Source of the DNA: Myxococcota bacterium
GTDB lineage: Bacteria; Myxococcota; Polyangia; GCA-2747355; JAKLHH01
Direction of reading: 5' to 3'
Assembly: GCA_022710245.1 (NCBI GenBank)
Contig: JAKLHH010000067.1
Coordinates: 1-13,679, forward strand
DNA: 13,679 nt
Shown here: positions 6,586 to 13,054 of the stretch, piece after piece
Layout of the letters: every line of letters begins with the position of its first letter
How positions within the stretch are numbered: position 1 is the first letter of the stretch
Notes under the pieces: model-generated
Databases searched by the model: none
Told to the model about the DNA's origin: nothing
Seen by the model: only the letters and a program-made list of their open reading frames with translations
Program-made: the position numbers and the translations under genes

Positions 6586-6609
6586 GCCTCGCGCCCCAGG
6601 GCGGGAGGC
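6586..6609 (+). terminator. Hairpin after the 5987 lipoprotein gene
   Basis: GCCTCGCGCCC (6586-6596) and GGGCGGGAGGC (6599-6609) are complementary over 11 positions with one G-G mismatch, 14 nt after the stop codon. It is stable and terminator-like but lacks a T-run. Confidence 0.4.
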
Positions 6610-6648
6610 CGCCGCGCGATGCAGTGGAAGGTCAGCACGAGAACATCG

Positions 6649-6654
6649 TATAGT
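6649..6654 (+). promoter_or_regulatory. -10-like TATAGT before the 6683 lipoprotein gene
   Basis: TATAGT is a close match to a sigma-70 -10 box and lies 28 nt before TTG 6683, leaving room for a short leader with the AGGAG ribosome-binding site (6671-6675). No clear -35 is visible. Confidence 0.4.
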
Positions 6655-6682
6655 CGGGAGGCTCGCTGCCAGGAGTGTACGC

Positions 6683-7924
6683 TTGCGCCTGCCTCGTGGC
6701 TGTGGTCCATGTCTGCTGCTTCTCGCTGTCGCTGGCTGCGACCAGGATTTCGTCCCGTATCTGATCGCCGACGTACCGCCGCCGGCCTCCGACAGGTTGC
6801 ATCTTTCGCTGGAGATGATGGATGGCAAGGGCCCGTCCTTGCCCCGCGATCCGGGACCGGTCATCGGCGACCTCGCCCGCGGGCAGATCACGCTGGTCCT
6901 CTCGGGCAAGATGGGCGCGGCCTGGTCGGTCAACGGTCGCCGGTACACGATCGAGGAGCGGTCTCGCTCGCACTACCGGGGCATGACCCGCGACGGCACG
7001 CGCGTCGAGGACCGCCTGCCGATCGTCAAGGTCCAGATCCCGCTCCCCGCCCCGCTGCGGGACAAGCGTCGGGCGGTGCCGCAGGACAGGACCATCGAGC
7101 TCTCCCTCAGCTACGAAGCCAAGGACGAGCAACCGAGCTGGCGGGTCAAGCTCGTGCCCTCGCACTTCAGCTTCTACTCGGGCGTCCCTCTCCAGAGACG
7201 GCGCGACCGGGCCTATGCCAGCCAGTTCAGCTGGAGCGTGGGGATCAACCCCACCCTCGACCGCGGGGAGGCGCTCGTGGCCGTCAGGACGCCCGAGCAC
7301 GGCGTGATGCGAACCCTCTGGGGTGTTCGCCTGTACGCGGCTCGCCATTACTCGAGCACCTACCTCTTCCACGTCCCGTTCGCGGTCCTGGCCGAGCGGG
7401 TCCGGATCAGCGACAAGGGGCTGGGGGTTCGGGTCCAGGGGACGATCGAGGACGACGCGGGGCGCTCTGCCCCCTTCGACAGGCAGCTTCCGCTGGCCGC
7501 GTCGGAGGTCTCATCGTTCTTCGAGCTGATGCGACAGTCGACCAGGTTGTCGCGGCCCGCGCCATCGACGTCGCGCGCGCTCGTGGTCTGGGGCCGGGGC
7601 GAGCGCGCCCGCCACTATCTCCTTCCTCCGTCAGCCGAGGGCGTCGCCGCCCGCGAGGTCGATCTGCTGGTCTTCGCCGAGGACCGGCCGGCCCGGCGCA
7701 AGCTGTTCTGTGCGGTGAGCCGCGAGCGGAAGGGCGCGTGGGTCCACGCGCGCGGCCGCCACGTGACGGTCTACGACAGCGAGCTGACGGCCCATCGCGC
7801 GGGCACCGGAGTCCGCAGGAAGCTGTTCACCTGGGCCGGGGACTGCGAGAGAGGGTTCTCCATCGAACAGGGCGCGCCGGACCGCTGGCAGAGCTGGGTG
7901 CGCTCCGTGCGGTCCATGGATTGA
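6683..7924 (+). CDS. Hypothetical lipoprotein, 413 residues
   Basis: Seen: TTG start at 6683 with AGGAG (6671-6675) 7 nt upstream; no ATG or GTG in frame fits better. Residues 1-18 are a lipoprotein signal ending VAGC (Cys19). The mature protein has about 394 residues, is rich in Arg and beta-prone segments (GQITLVLSGK, RTIELSLSYEAKDEQPSWRVKLVPSHFSFYSG, YSSTYLFHVPFAVLAERVRISDKG), and ends with LFTWAGDCERGFSIEQGAPDRWQSWVRSVRSMD. No known domain is recognised. Two Cys near the C-terminus (in KLFCAVSRER and GDCERGF) could form a disulphide bond. Inference: an outer-membrane or periplasmic beta-rich lipoprotein. It is followed 34 nt later by the AraC-type regulator, which has its own promoter overlapping this gene's stop codon. 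Confidence 0.78.
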   Translation: MRLPRGCGPCLLLLAVAGCDQDFVPYLIADVPPPASDRLHLSLEMMDGKGPSLPRDPGPVIGDLARGQITLVLSGKMGAAWSVNGRRYTIEERSRSHYRGMTRDGTRVEDRLPIVKVQIPLPAPLRDKRRAVPQDRTIELSLSYEAKDEQPSWRVKLVPSHFSFYSGVPLQRRRDRAYASQFSWSVGINPTLDRGEALVAVRTPEHGVMRTLWGVRLYAARHYSSTYLFHVPFAVLAERVRISDKGLGVRVQGTIEDDAGRSAPFDRQLPLAASEVSSFFELMRQSTRLSRPAPSTSRALVVWGRGERARHYLLPPSAEGVAAREVDLLVFAEDRPARRKLFCAVSRERKGAWVHARGRHVTVYDSELTAHRAGTGVRRKLFTWAGDCERGFSIEQGAPDRWQSWVRSVRSMD

Positions 7925-7948
7925 CGCCGCTCGTCGGCAGTCTAGAGT
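7921..7948 (+). promoter_or_regulatory. Promoter of the AraC-GyrI regulator
   Basis: TTGACG (7921-7926), a 16-bp spacer and TAGAGT (7943-7948) form the best sigma-70-type promoter in the window. The -35 box contains the TGA stop of the preceding lipoprotein gene. The ATG at 7959 begins 10 nt after the -10 box, so the message should be leaderless or nearly so. Confidence 0.6.
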
Positions 7949-7958
7949 GCTTGCCGCC

Positions 7959-8921
7959 ATGAGCGACGAGTACACCGCCCGGATCAACCGCGTCCTCGAT
8001 CACATCGAGCTCCACCTCTGCGAGGAGCTCACGCTCGGCGAGCTGGCGCGGGTCGCGAGCTTCTCGCCCTTTCACTTCCACCGGATCTTCAGCGCGCTCC
8101 TAGGCGAGACCCTCGGCCACTTCATCCAGCGGCTGCGCCTCGAGCGCGCCGCCTCGAAGCTCCTCCACAGCCCGCGGGACTCGGTGACCGAGATCGCGCT
8201 CGACTGCGGCTTCTCCTCGCCCTCGGTCTTCGCCCGCGCCTTCCGCGCTCACTTCGGGGTGAGCGCCTCCGAGTGGCGAGAGACCGGGGGGGAGCGCAAT
8301 CCGGGCGCACCGAATCGCAAGGAGGGTCAAGCGATCCGCAAGGAGCGTGGAGAGATGGCCGCGCTCTCGAGCTACCTTGATCCCGCCAGCCACCAGCTGA
8401 GATGGAGGATCGAGATGAAGATCGAGAGCAAGCTCAAAGCCGAGGTCGAGGTCAAGGAGCTCCCGGAGCTCGAGGTCGCCTACCTGCGCCACGTGGGCCC
8501 GTACCAGGGGAACGCGGCGCTCTTCGGCCGGCTCTGGGGTCGACTGATCCAGTGGGCGATCCCGCGCGGGCTCTTCCGCCCGCCGGAGACCACGATGCTC
8601 ACCGTCTACCACGACGACCCCGAGATCACCGAGGAGGAGAAGCTGCGGCTCAGCGTCTGTCTGAGCGTCCCGCCGGAGACCGCCGCCGACGGTGAGTTCG
8701 GCCGGATGACCGTCGCGGGCGGCCGCTACGCGGTCGCGCGCTTCGAGATCGACGCGCGGCAGTTCGGCGAGGCCTGGAACGCGGTCTACGGGGGCTGGTT
8801 GCCGAAGAGCGGCTATCAACCCGACGATCGGCCGCCCCTCGAGATCTGCCGGAACAACCCCGAGGAGCACCCCGAGCACAAGCACCTCGTCGAGATCTGC
8901 GTACCCGTGCGCCCGCTCTGA
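7959..8921 (+). CDS. AraC-family regulator with C-terminal GyrI-like effector domain
   Basis: Seen: 320 residues from ATG 7959; GTG 7947 is in frame but overlaps the -10 box. Residues 6-107 carry two helix-turn-helix units of the AraC type: LTLGELARVASFSPFHFHRIFSALLGET and the signature VTEIALDCGFSSPSVFARAFRAHFG. A polar linker spans about 108-150. Residues about 153-320 form a GyrI-like / SbmC-type domain (VEVKELPELEVAYLRHVGPYQGN...LSVCLSVPP...VAGGRYAVARFEI...WLPKSGYQPDDRPPLEIC). Known: such Rob/BmrR-type fusions bind small hydrophobic or cationic molecules and activate efflux or stress genes. The target is unknown and no transporter is adjacent; the lipoprotein upstream is one candidate. 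Family assignment is firm. Confidence 0.93.
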   Translation: MSDEYTARINRVLDHIELHLCEELTLGELARVASFSPFHFHRIFSALLGETLGHFIQRLRLERAASKLLHSPRDSVTEIALDCGFSSPSVFARAFRAHFGVSASEWRETGGERNPGAPNRKEGQAIRKERGEMAALSSYLDPASHQLRWRIEMKIESKLKAEVEVKELPELEVAYLRHVGPYQGNAALFGRLWGRLIQWAIPRGLFRPPETTMLTVYHDDPEITEEEKLRLSVCLSVPPETAADGEFGRMTVAGGRYAVARFEIDARQFGEAWNAVYGGWLPKSGYQPDDRPPLEICRNNPEEHPEHKHLVEICVPVRPL

Positions 8922-9293
8922 CCATCACCGGGCGGGCCGCGCTACGGCACCTCGCGGCGTCGCCCGCGGTGCGGCTCGCGCGGCGGGGCGGGCGGCACGG
9001 TGGTCGGGTAGCCGAGCGCGAGCCTCGCGCGCCCGACGCCCGCGCCGCCTCGCTGGCCATCCCCGGCTTCCTCCTCGACCGGCTCCCTGGCGGTCTCGCC
9101 GGCCTGCAGCCCCGCTTTCTCCCGGACCACTCGTCGATCTACCGTGGCGTGCTGCACCGGGGTCACCGACGGGCAGTTGCCGAGGAGCTCGAAGAACGTC
9201 ACCCGCCGCCCCGAGAACATCCGCGACGTGATCCCCTTCCCGCGCGCGCCGAGGCAGGCGGACTTCCGAGACAGCGATCGCGGGGACCCGGGG
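8922..9293. other. 372-nt gap, no confident gene; coding-like islands on both strands
   Basis: About 9 nt after the AraC stop, GGGCGGGCCGCG (8930-8941) can pair imperfectly with CGCGGCGTCGCCC (8953-8965), a weak terminator candidate. Between about 9144 and 9275 both a plus-strand frame (from GTG 9144, GVTDGQLPRSSKNVTRRPEN) and the opposite minus-strand frame (GKGITSRMFSGRRVTFFELL) keep nearly all-GC third positions; the two share third positions, so one is a shadow. Neither has a sensible length: the plus frame runs on antisense to the GH31 gene, and the minus frame loses its codon bias near 9140. I recognise neither. Possibly a gene remnant. Confidence 0.4.
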
Positions 9294-12149
9294 CTACGGG
9301 CAGAGGTCAGCCCAGGCCGCGACCTGATCGCTCACCTCGAGCACCGTCCCCGGGCTCCCCGAAGCGGTGAGCTTGCGGTTCGCCAGCTCGCCGCAGGCGC
9401 CGTCCTTCTCGCCCGTCGGCCAGCTGCCGCGCGTGTACTTGTAGTCGACGCTGGTCCCCCTGGCGAGGAGGAGGACCAGGCTCGCGCTGGTCGCGCCGGT
9501 GCGCACGAGCGGCTGCGCCGCCGGGTCCCAGCCGCCGAGGCTGCTCGCCAGGGTGATGACCCCCGCCGGGGTCTTCGCCGGCAGGCTCACCGCGAGGAGC
9601 ACCTCCACCTCCTCGGGGAGGGGCGCAGCGGTGTCGTAGCTGCAGGTCAGCGACGCGCCGCCGCGGGGGAAGGCGAGCCGCGCGTGCACCAGCCGCTCGC
9701 TCGCCTGGTAGAACCAGCCGCCGCTCGCCTCCACCTCGGCCAGCGAGCCGCGCTCGCTGAGCGCCGCGCCGTCAAGGGCGACCCCGGTGGGCTTCTTCGC
9801 CACGCCGTGGAAGCGCGCGAGGAGCGTGCTCGTCGGCGAGGTGAAGCTCCCCTGCGGCTTGCTCACCGCGAGGCTCGCCCCCTTGGCGTCCACCGTGAGC
9901 CCGAGGCTCACCTCCTCGAACGAGCTCGCCGCGGCGCTGCCGTCGTCCTGGTAGAGGGTGAAGCTCGTCGGCGCCTGGCCGGGCGCAGGGTAGAGATCGA
10001 GCGTCAGCGTCGCGAGCGGCGCCTCGCCCTCGTGGTGCAGCGTCGGCCCCGACGGGAGGATCGCGCCCCCGCGGACGAGGAGCGGCAGGCGATCGAGCGG
10101 CGCGGCGACGGTGACCTGCTTGCCTCCCTCGAGCACCGCGCGGCTCCAGTAGTCGTACCAGCGCCCGGGCGGCAGGTAGAGCTGCCGGGTGCGCTTGCCC
10201 GCCTCGAGCACGGGCGCGGCGAGGAGCCAGGGTCCGAGGAGGAGCTCGTCGCCGATCGCGTGGGTCTGCGGATCCGCGGCGAACTCGTAGAGCAGCGGGC
10301 GGAGCGGCGGGGTGCCCTTCGTGCTCGCCTCGCGCGCGAGGCTGTAGAGGTAGGGGAGCAGCCGGTAGCGGAGCTCGAGCTGGCGCCGGTTCACGGCCTC
10401 GAGCTCGACGCCGAAGGCCCACGGCTCCTGCGGCGGGCTCCCGGTCTGCGAGTGGGTGCGGAAGAAGGGCGAGACGCTGCCGAGCTGCAGCCAGCGCGCG
10501 TAGAGCTCGCCGCCCGGCCCGCCGCTGTAGCCGCCGACGTCGGTGCCGACCCAGGGGACGCCGGAGAGGCCGAGGCCGAGGAGCATCGCCGGCGCCATCG
10601 CCAGGTGCTCCCAGGAGCTCTCCATGTCGCCGGTCCAGACGGCGGCGAAGCGCTGGATGCCCGCGAAGCCCGCGCGCGTCAGCACGAAGGGGCGCGCGGC
10701 GGTCTGCCCCTCGCGGGTCGCGCGCGCCATCTGCAGCGCGTAGACGTTGTGCGCCTCGCGGTGATCGGTGGGCTGGCCCTCGCCGTCGAAGCGGACGTCG
10801 TCGGGGAAGCCGCCCGGCGTCCAGGAGGTCGGCTCGTTCATGTCGATCCAGACGCCGCGCACGCCGGTCTTGACCAGCTCGCCGACGAGCCCCGACCACC
10901 AGGCGCGCGTCGCCGGCCGCGTGAAGTCGGGGAAGACCGCCTCGCCCGGCCAGACCTGCCCGAGGTAGAGCGAGCCGTCGCCGCGCTTGACGAAGTGCCC
11001 GCCGGAGACGCCGTCGTCGTAGACCGTGTAGCCCGCGTTCGGGTCGTGCTTGATCCCCGGGTCGATGATGGTCACGACCTTGAAGCCGTCCTTGGCGAGG
11101 TCGGCGAGGAGCTTGGGCGGATCGGGGAAGCGCGAGCCGTCCCAGGTGAAGGAGCGGAAGCCCCGCATGTAGTCGATGTCGAGCCAGAGGGCGTCGCAGG
11201 GGATCCCGCGGGCGCGGAACTCGCTGGCGACGGCGCGGACCGTGCTCTCGGGGACGTAGCTCCAGCGCGACTGGTGGTAGCCGAGCGCCCAGCGCGGCGG
11301 CAGCGGCGCGCGGCCGAGCACCTCGCCGAGGCCCTCCACCACCTGGCGCACCTCGGGCCCGCCGAGGAAGAAGTAGTCGAGCTCCCCGTCCTGCACCTCG
11401 AGCGTGAGCTCGCCGGGCGTGGTCTTGCCGAGGTCGAAGGTGCTGTGGAAGGTGCTGGCCAGGTAGAGCCCATGCGCGCGGCCGCCCTCGAGCGCGAGCA
11501 CGAACGGGATCGACTGGTAGAGCGGGTCGGTGGCGGTGGTGTACTTGCCGGTCGCGAGCGGATCGCTGTTCCACTGCTCGAGGCGGAGCCCGCGCTTGTC
11601 GAGCGGCCCGGTCTTCTCGCCGAGGCCGTAGAGGCGCGTGGCGGCGGGGAGCGCCTTGCGCAGCGTGCGCGAGTACGTGGCGGCCGCCCCCGGGAGGTCC
11701 TCGGAGATGACCTGGCCCGCGAGGTCACGGACGACCAGGCCGGCGTCGCTCTTGCGCACGCGGAGCTCGAGGCTGCGCGTGCGCAGGCTCCACACCTCGC
11801 CCTCGTCGACGAAGGGGAGCGGCGCGGTGGGCCAGCTGGTGATGATCGAGGTCCAGCCGCGCTCTGGCTGCCTGGCGCCGGCGGCGAGGTAGTGGACGCG
11901 CAGCAGGTCGTCGCGCAGCAGGTGGAGCTCGAGGGTGCGGCCGGCCACGGCGAGGGTGAACCGGCCCGGGCCCGGGGCGAGATCGCGGACGCCGCGGTCG
12001 GCGGCGGCCTCGGGGGGGCTGCCGTCGCGGGCGCCGCGATCGACGGCGTCCGGGCCCGCGTCACGCGGGACGGTGCTCGAGGAGCAGCCCGCGAGGAGCA
12101 GCAGGAAGAGCGCGAGGAGCAGCAGGAAGAGCGCGAGGAGCTTGCGCAT
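9294..12149 (-). CDS. GH31 alpha-glucosidase-like lipoprotein with C-terminal starch-binding-like domain
   Basis: Seen: 951 residues from ATG (first base 12149), preceded by GGAGG at 5-nt spacing. Residues 1-21 are a Leu-rich lipoprotein signal with lipobox LAGC (Cys22). Residues 23-62 are an Asp/Ala/Arg-rich linker. Residues about 64-270 form the GH31 N-terminal beta-sandwich (TRLYGLGEKTG at 171-181). The (beta/alpha)8 barrel carries DALWLDIDYM (319-328), the nucleophile motif WIDMNEP (Asp436), the acid/base region VWTGDMESSW (Asp508) and FFRTH (562-566). Proximal and distal beta domains follow, to about 840. Residues about 846-948 resemble CBM20 or related starch-binding domains (LGGWDP, VDYKYTRGSWPTGEKD, ELANRKLT). 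Known: GH31 enzymes hydrolyse or transfer alpha-glucosyl or alpha-xylosyl groups with retention. Inference: a surface-anchored enzyme acting on starch or glycogen-type glucans. The upstream open extension is not used. Confidence 0.94.
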   Translation of the reverse strand: MRKLLALFLLLLALFLLLLAGCSSSTVPRDAGPDAVDRGARDGSPPEAAADRGVRDLAPGPGRFTLAVAGRTLELHLLRDDLLRVHYLAAGARQPERGWTSIITSWPTAPLPFVDEGEVWSLRTRSLELRVRKSDAGLVVRDLAGQVISEDLPGAAATYSRTLRKALPAATRLYGLGEKTGPLDKRGLRLEQWNSDPLATGKYTTATDPLYQSIPFVLALEGGRAHGLYLASTFHSTFDLGKTTPGELTLEVQDGELDYFFLGGPEVRQVVEGLGEVLGRAPLPPRWALGYHQSRWSYVPESTVRAVASEFRARGIPCDALWLDIDYMRGFRSFTWDGSRFPDPPKLLADLAKDGFKVVTIIDPGIKHDPNAGYTVYDDGVSGGHFVKRGDGSLYLGQVWPGEAVFPDFTRPATRAWWSGLVGELVKTGVRGVWIDMNEPTSWTPGGFPDDVRFDGEGQPTDHREAHNVYALQMARATREGQTAARPFVLTRAGFAGIQRFAAVWTGDMESSWEHLAMAPAMLLGLGLSGVPWVGTDVGGYSGGPGGELYARWLQLGSVSPFFRTHSQTGSPPQEPWAFGVELEAVNRRQLELRYRLLPYLYSLAREASTKGTPPLRPLLYEFAADPQTHAIGDELLLGPWLLAAPVLEAGKRTRQLYLPPGRWYDYWSRAVLEGGKQVTVAAPLDRLPLLVRGGAILPSGPTLHHEGEAPLATLTLDLYPAPGQAPTSFTLYQDDGSAAASSFEEVSLGLTVDAKGASLAVSKPQGSFTSPTSTLLARFHGVAKKPTGVALDGAALSERGSLAEVEASGGWFYQASERLVHARLAFPRGGASLTCSYDTAAPLPEEVEVLLAVSLPAKTPAGVITLASSLGGWDPAAQPLVRTGATSASLVLLLARGTSVDYKYTRGSWPTGEKDGACGELANRKLTASGSPGTVLEVSDQVAAWADLCP
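12091..12141. repeat. Perfect 21-bp tandem duplication inside the GH31 signal peptide
   Basis: Positions 12091-12111 and 12112-12132 are identical 21-mers, and 12133-12141 repeats the first 9 bases again. In the gene they encode two copies of the heptad LLALFLL in the hydrophobic core of the signal peptide. The repeat stays in frame, so copy-number change would lengthen or shorten the core by seven residues. Confidence 0.9.
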
Positions 12150-12227
12150 GGGTGCCTCCGCGCGAGAGTGGAGCACAGCCCCGGCTCGCCTGTGAAGATG
12201 GATCGCCGCGCCTGCTCGCGAGTGGCG

Positions 12228-12233
12228 TAGAAT
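12228..12233 (+). promoter_or_regulatory. -10-like TAGAAT before the 12240 lipoprotein
   Basis: TAGAAT ends 6 nt before ATG 12240 with only GCCCCC between, so no Shine-Dalgarno sequence is possible and a leaderless message is likely. It lies in the 90-nt divergent gap shared with the GH31 gene. No clear -35 is seen. Confidence 0.45.
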
Positions 12234-12239
12234 GCCCCC

Positions 12240-12917
12240 ATGTCGCGCTCGAGCTGGCTCCTCCTCGCGCTCGCCCCGCTCGCGCTCCTGGCTGGAGGCT
12301 GCTGCCGCTGCCCGAAGCCGTGCGCCGTCGCCGCAGGTCCGGCGCCCGCCTCCGGCTCGCTGCTGCTCCCCGAGAAGCTTGGCCCTCCCGTCCGGCCCGC
12401 GCCGGCCTCCCTCGAGGACTGGCTGATCGCGGAGCGGCTCCCCCACTCCGGCTTCGCGCGCTTCAAGGAGGCGCTCGGCCCCTACCTGGGCGCTCGAGTG
12501 CGCTGGACGCTCCGCTCCTGGGGCGGCGAGATCAGCACGGGCAGAGGCTACGACACCCCTGACGGCCAGCAGCCGGAGAAGCTCGGCGGCGCGACCCTCG
12601 GGCGGGTGCGCCTGATCTCCCGCTCGCTCCCGGCCAAGGCGACGCTGAGCGAGGTCTACGACGCCGACTACCCGGTCGTCTCCTGTCTCGCCCTCTTCTC
12701 GCAGACGGACGACGACCTCTTCGTGCAGCGCGATCGCCGCCGGGTGGTGGCCCCGACCAAGGTGATCTACGGAGACCTGACGATCGAGGGGACCATCTGG
12801 GGCGCTCTCCACGAGGGCGGCGCCCCCGCGCTCTGGCTCCTCGACTGCGAGGCCGTGCAGCAGCCCGCGCCTCCCGCGACCACCAGGCCGCGCGACCCCG
12901 GCATCAAGTGGAAGTGA
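12240..12917 (+). CDS. Hypothetical lipoprotein, 225 residues, stop codon inside a repeat array
   Basis: Seen: ATG 12240 follows TAGAAT by 6 nt. Residues 1-20 form a hydrophobic signal ending LLAGGC, with Cys21 as the likely lipidated residue. A Cys/Pro cluster (CCRCPKPC) follows, then an Ala/Pro-rich linker to about residue 58. The rest is a compact domain (SLEDWLIAERLPHSGFARFKEALGPYLG...VRLISRSLPAKATLSEVYDADYPVVSCLALF...KVIYGDLTIEGTIWGALHEGG..ALWLLDCEAV). The last codons, Lys-Trp-Lys-stop, are encoded by the first copy of the 12907-13004 repeat, so the C-terminal tail may have been set by repeat insertion. No family is recognised. The gene is divergent from the GH31 enzyme and may share regulation with it, but nothing in the sequence proves that. 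Confidence 0.8.
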   Translation: MSRSSWLLLALAPLALLAGGCCRCPKPCAVAAGPAPASGSLLLPEKLGPPVRPAPASLEDWLIAERLPHSGFARFKEALGPYLGARVRWTLRSWGGEISTGRGYDTPDGQQPEKLGGATLGRVRLISRSLPAKATLSEVYDADYPVVSCLALFSQTDDDLFVQRDRRRVVAPTKVIYGDLTIEGTIWGALHEGGAPALWLLDCEAVQQPAPPATTRPRDPGIKWK

Positions 12918-13004
12918 CCCGGTGGAAGTGCGGTGGAAGTGACCCGGCCGGTGCAAGTGCGGTGGAAGTGACCCGGTGGAAGTAGGACCTGGTGGAAGTG
13001 ACCC
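12907..13004. repeat. Tandem array of seven GGTGGAAGTG-type units in alternating A/B order
   Basis: Seven contiguous units fill 98 bp: A 12907-12920, B 12921-12931, A 12932-12949 (with GGCC appended), B 12950-12960 (GGTGCAAGTGC), A 12961-12974, B 12975-12990 (diverged tail), A 12991-13004. Unit A is GGTGGAAGTGACCC and unit B is GGTGGAAGTGC. The first A copy starts with A instead of G and contains the TGA stop of the 12240 gene. No protein-coding reading is plausible across the array. Its role is unknown; it sits 50 nt before the Sir2 gene. Confidence 0.9.
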
Positions 13005-13054
13005 GGAGAGCGACCCGTGGCACGGTCAAAGGCAGGTAGAGCAGGAGCTGCACC

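Noticed and set aside
9144..12230. 1028-codon plus-strand open frame opposite the GH31 gene
   Set aside because: It lies antisense to a clear GH31 enzyme with intact motifs. Its product is Arg/Ala/Glu/Val-rich without domains; it is open only because high GC removes stop codons.
12907..13004. CRISPR array
   Set aside because: Units are contiguous, 11-18 bp long, and have no unique spacers; there are no cas genes nearby.
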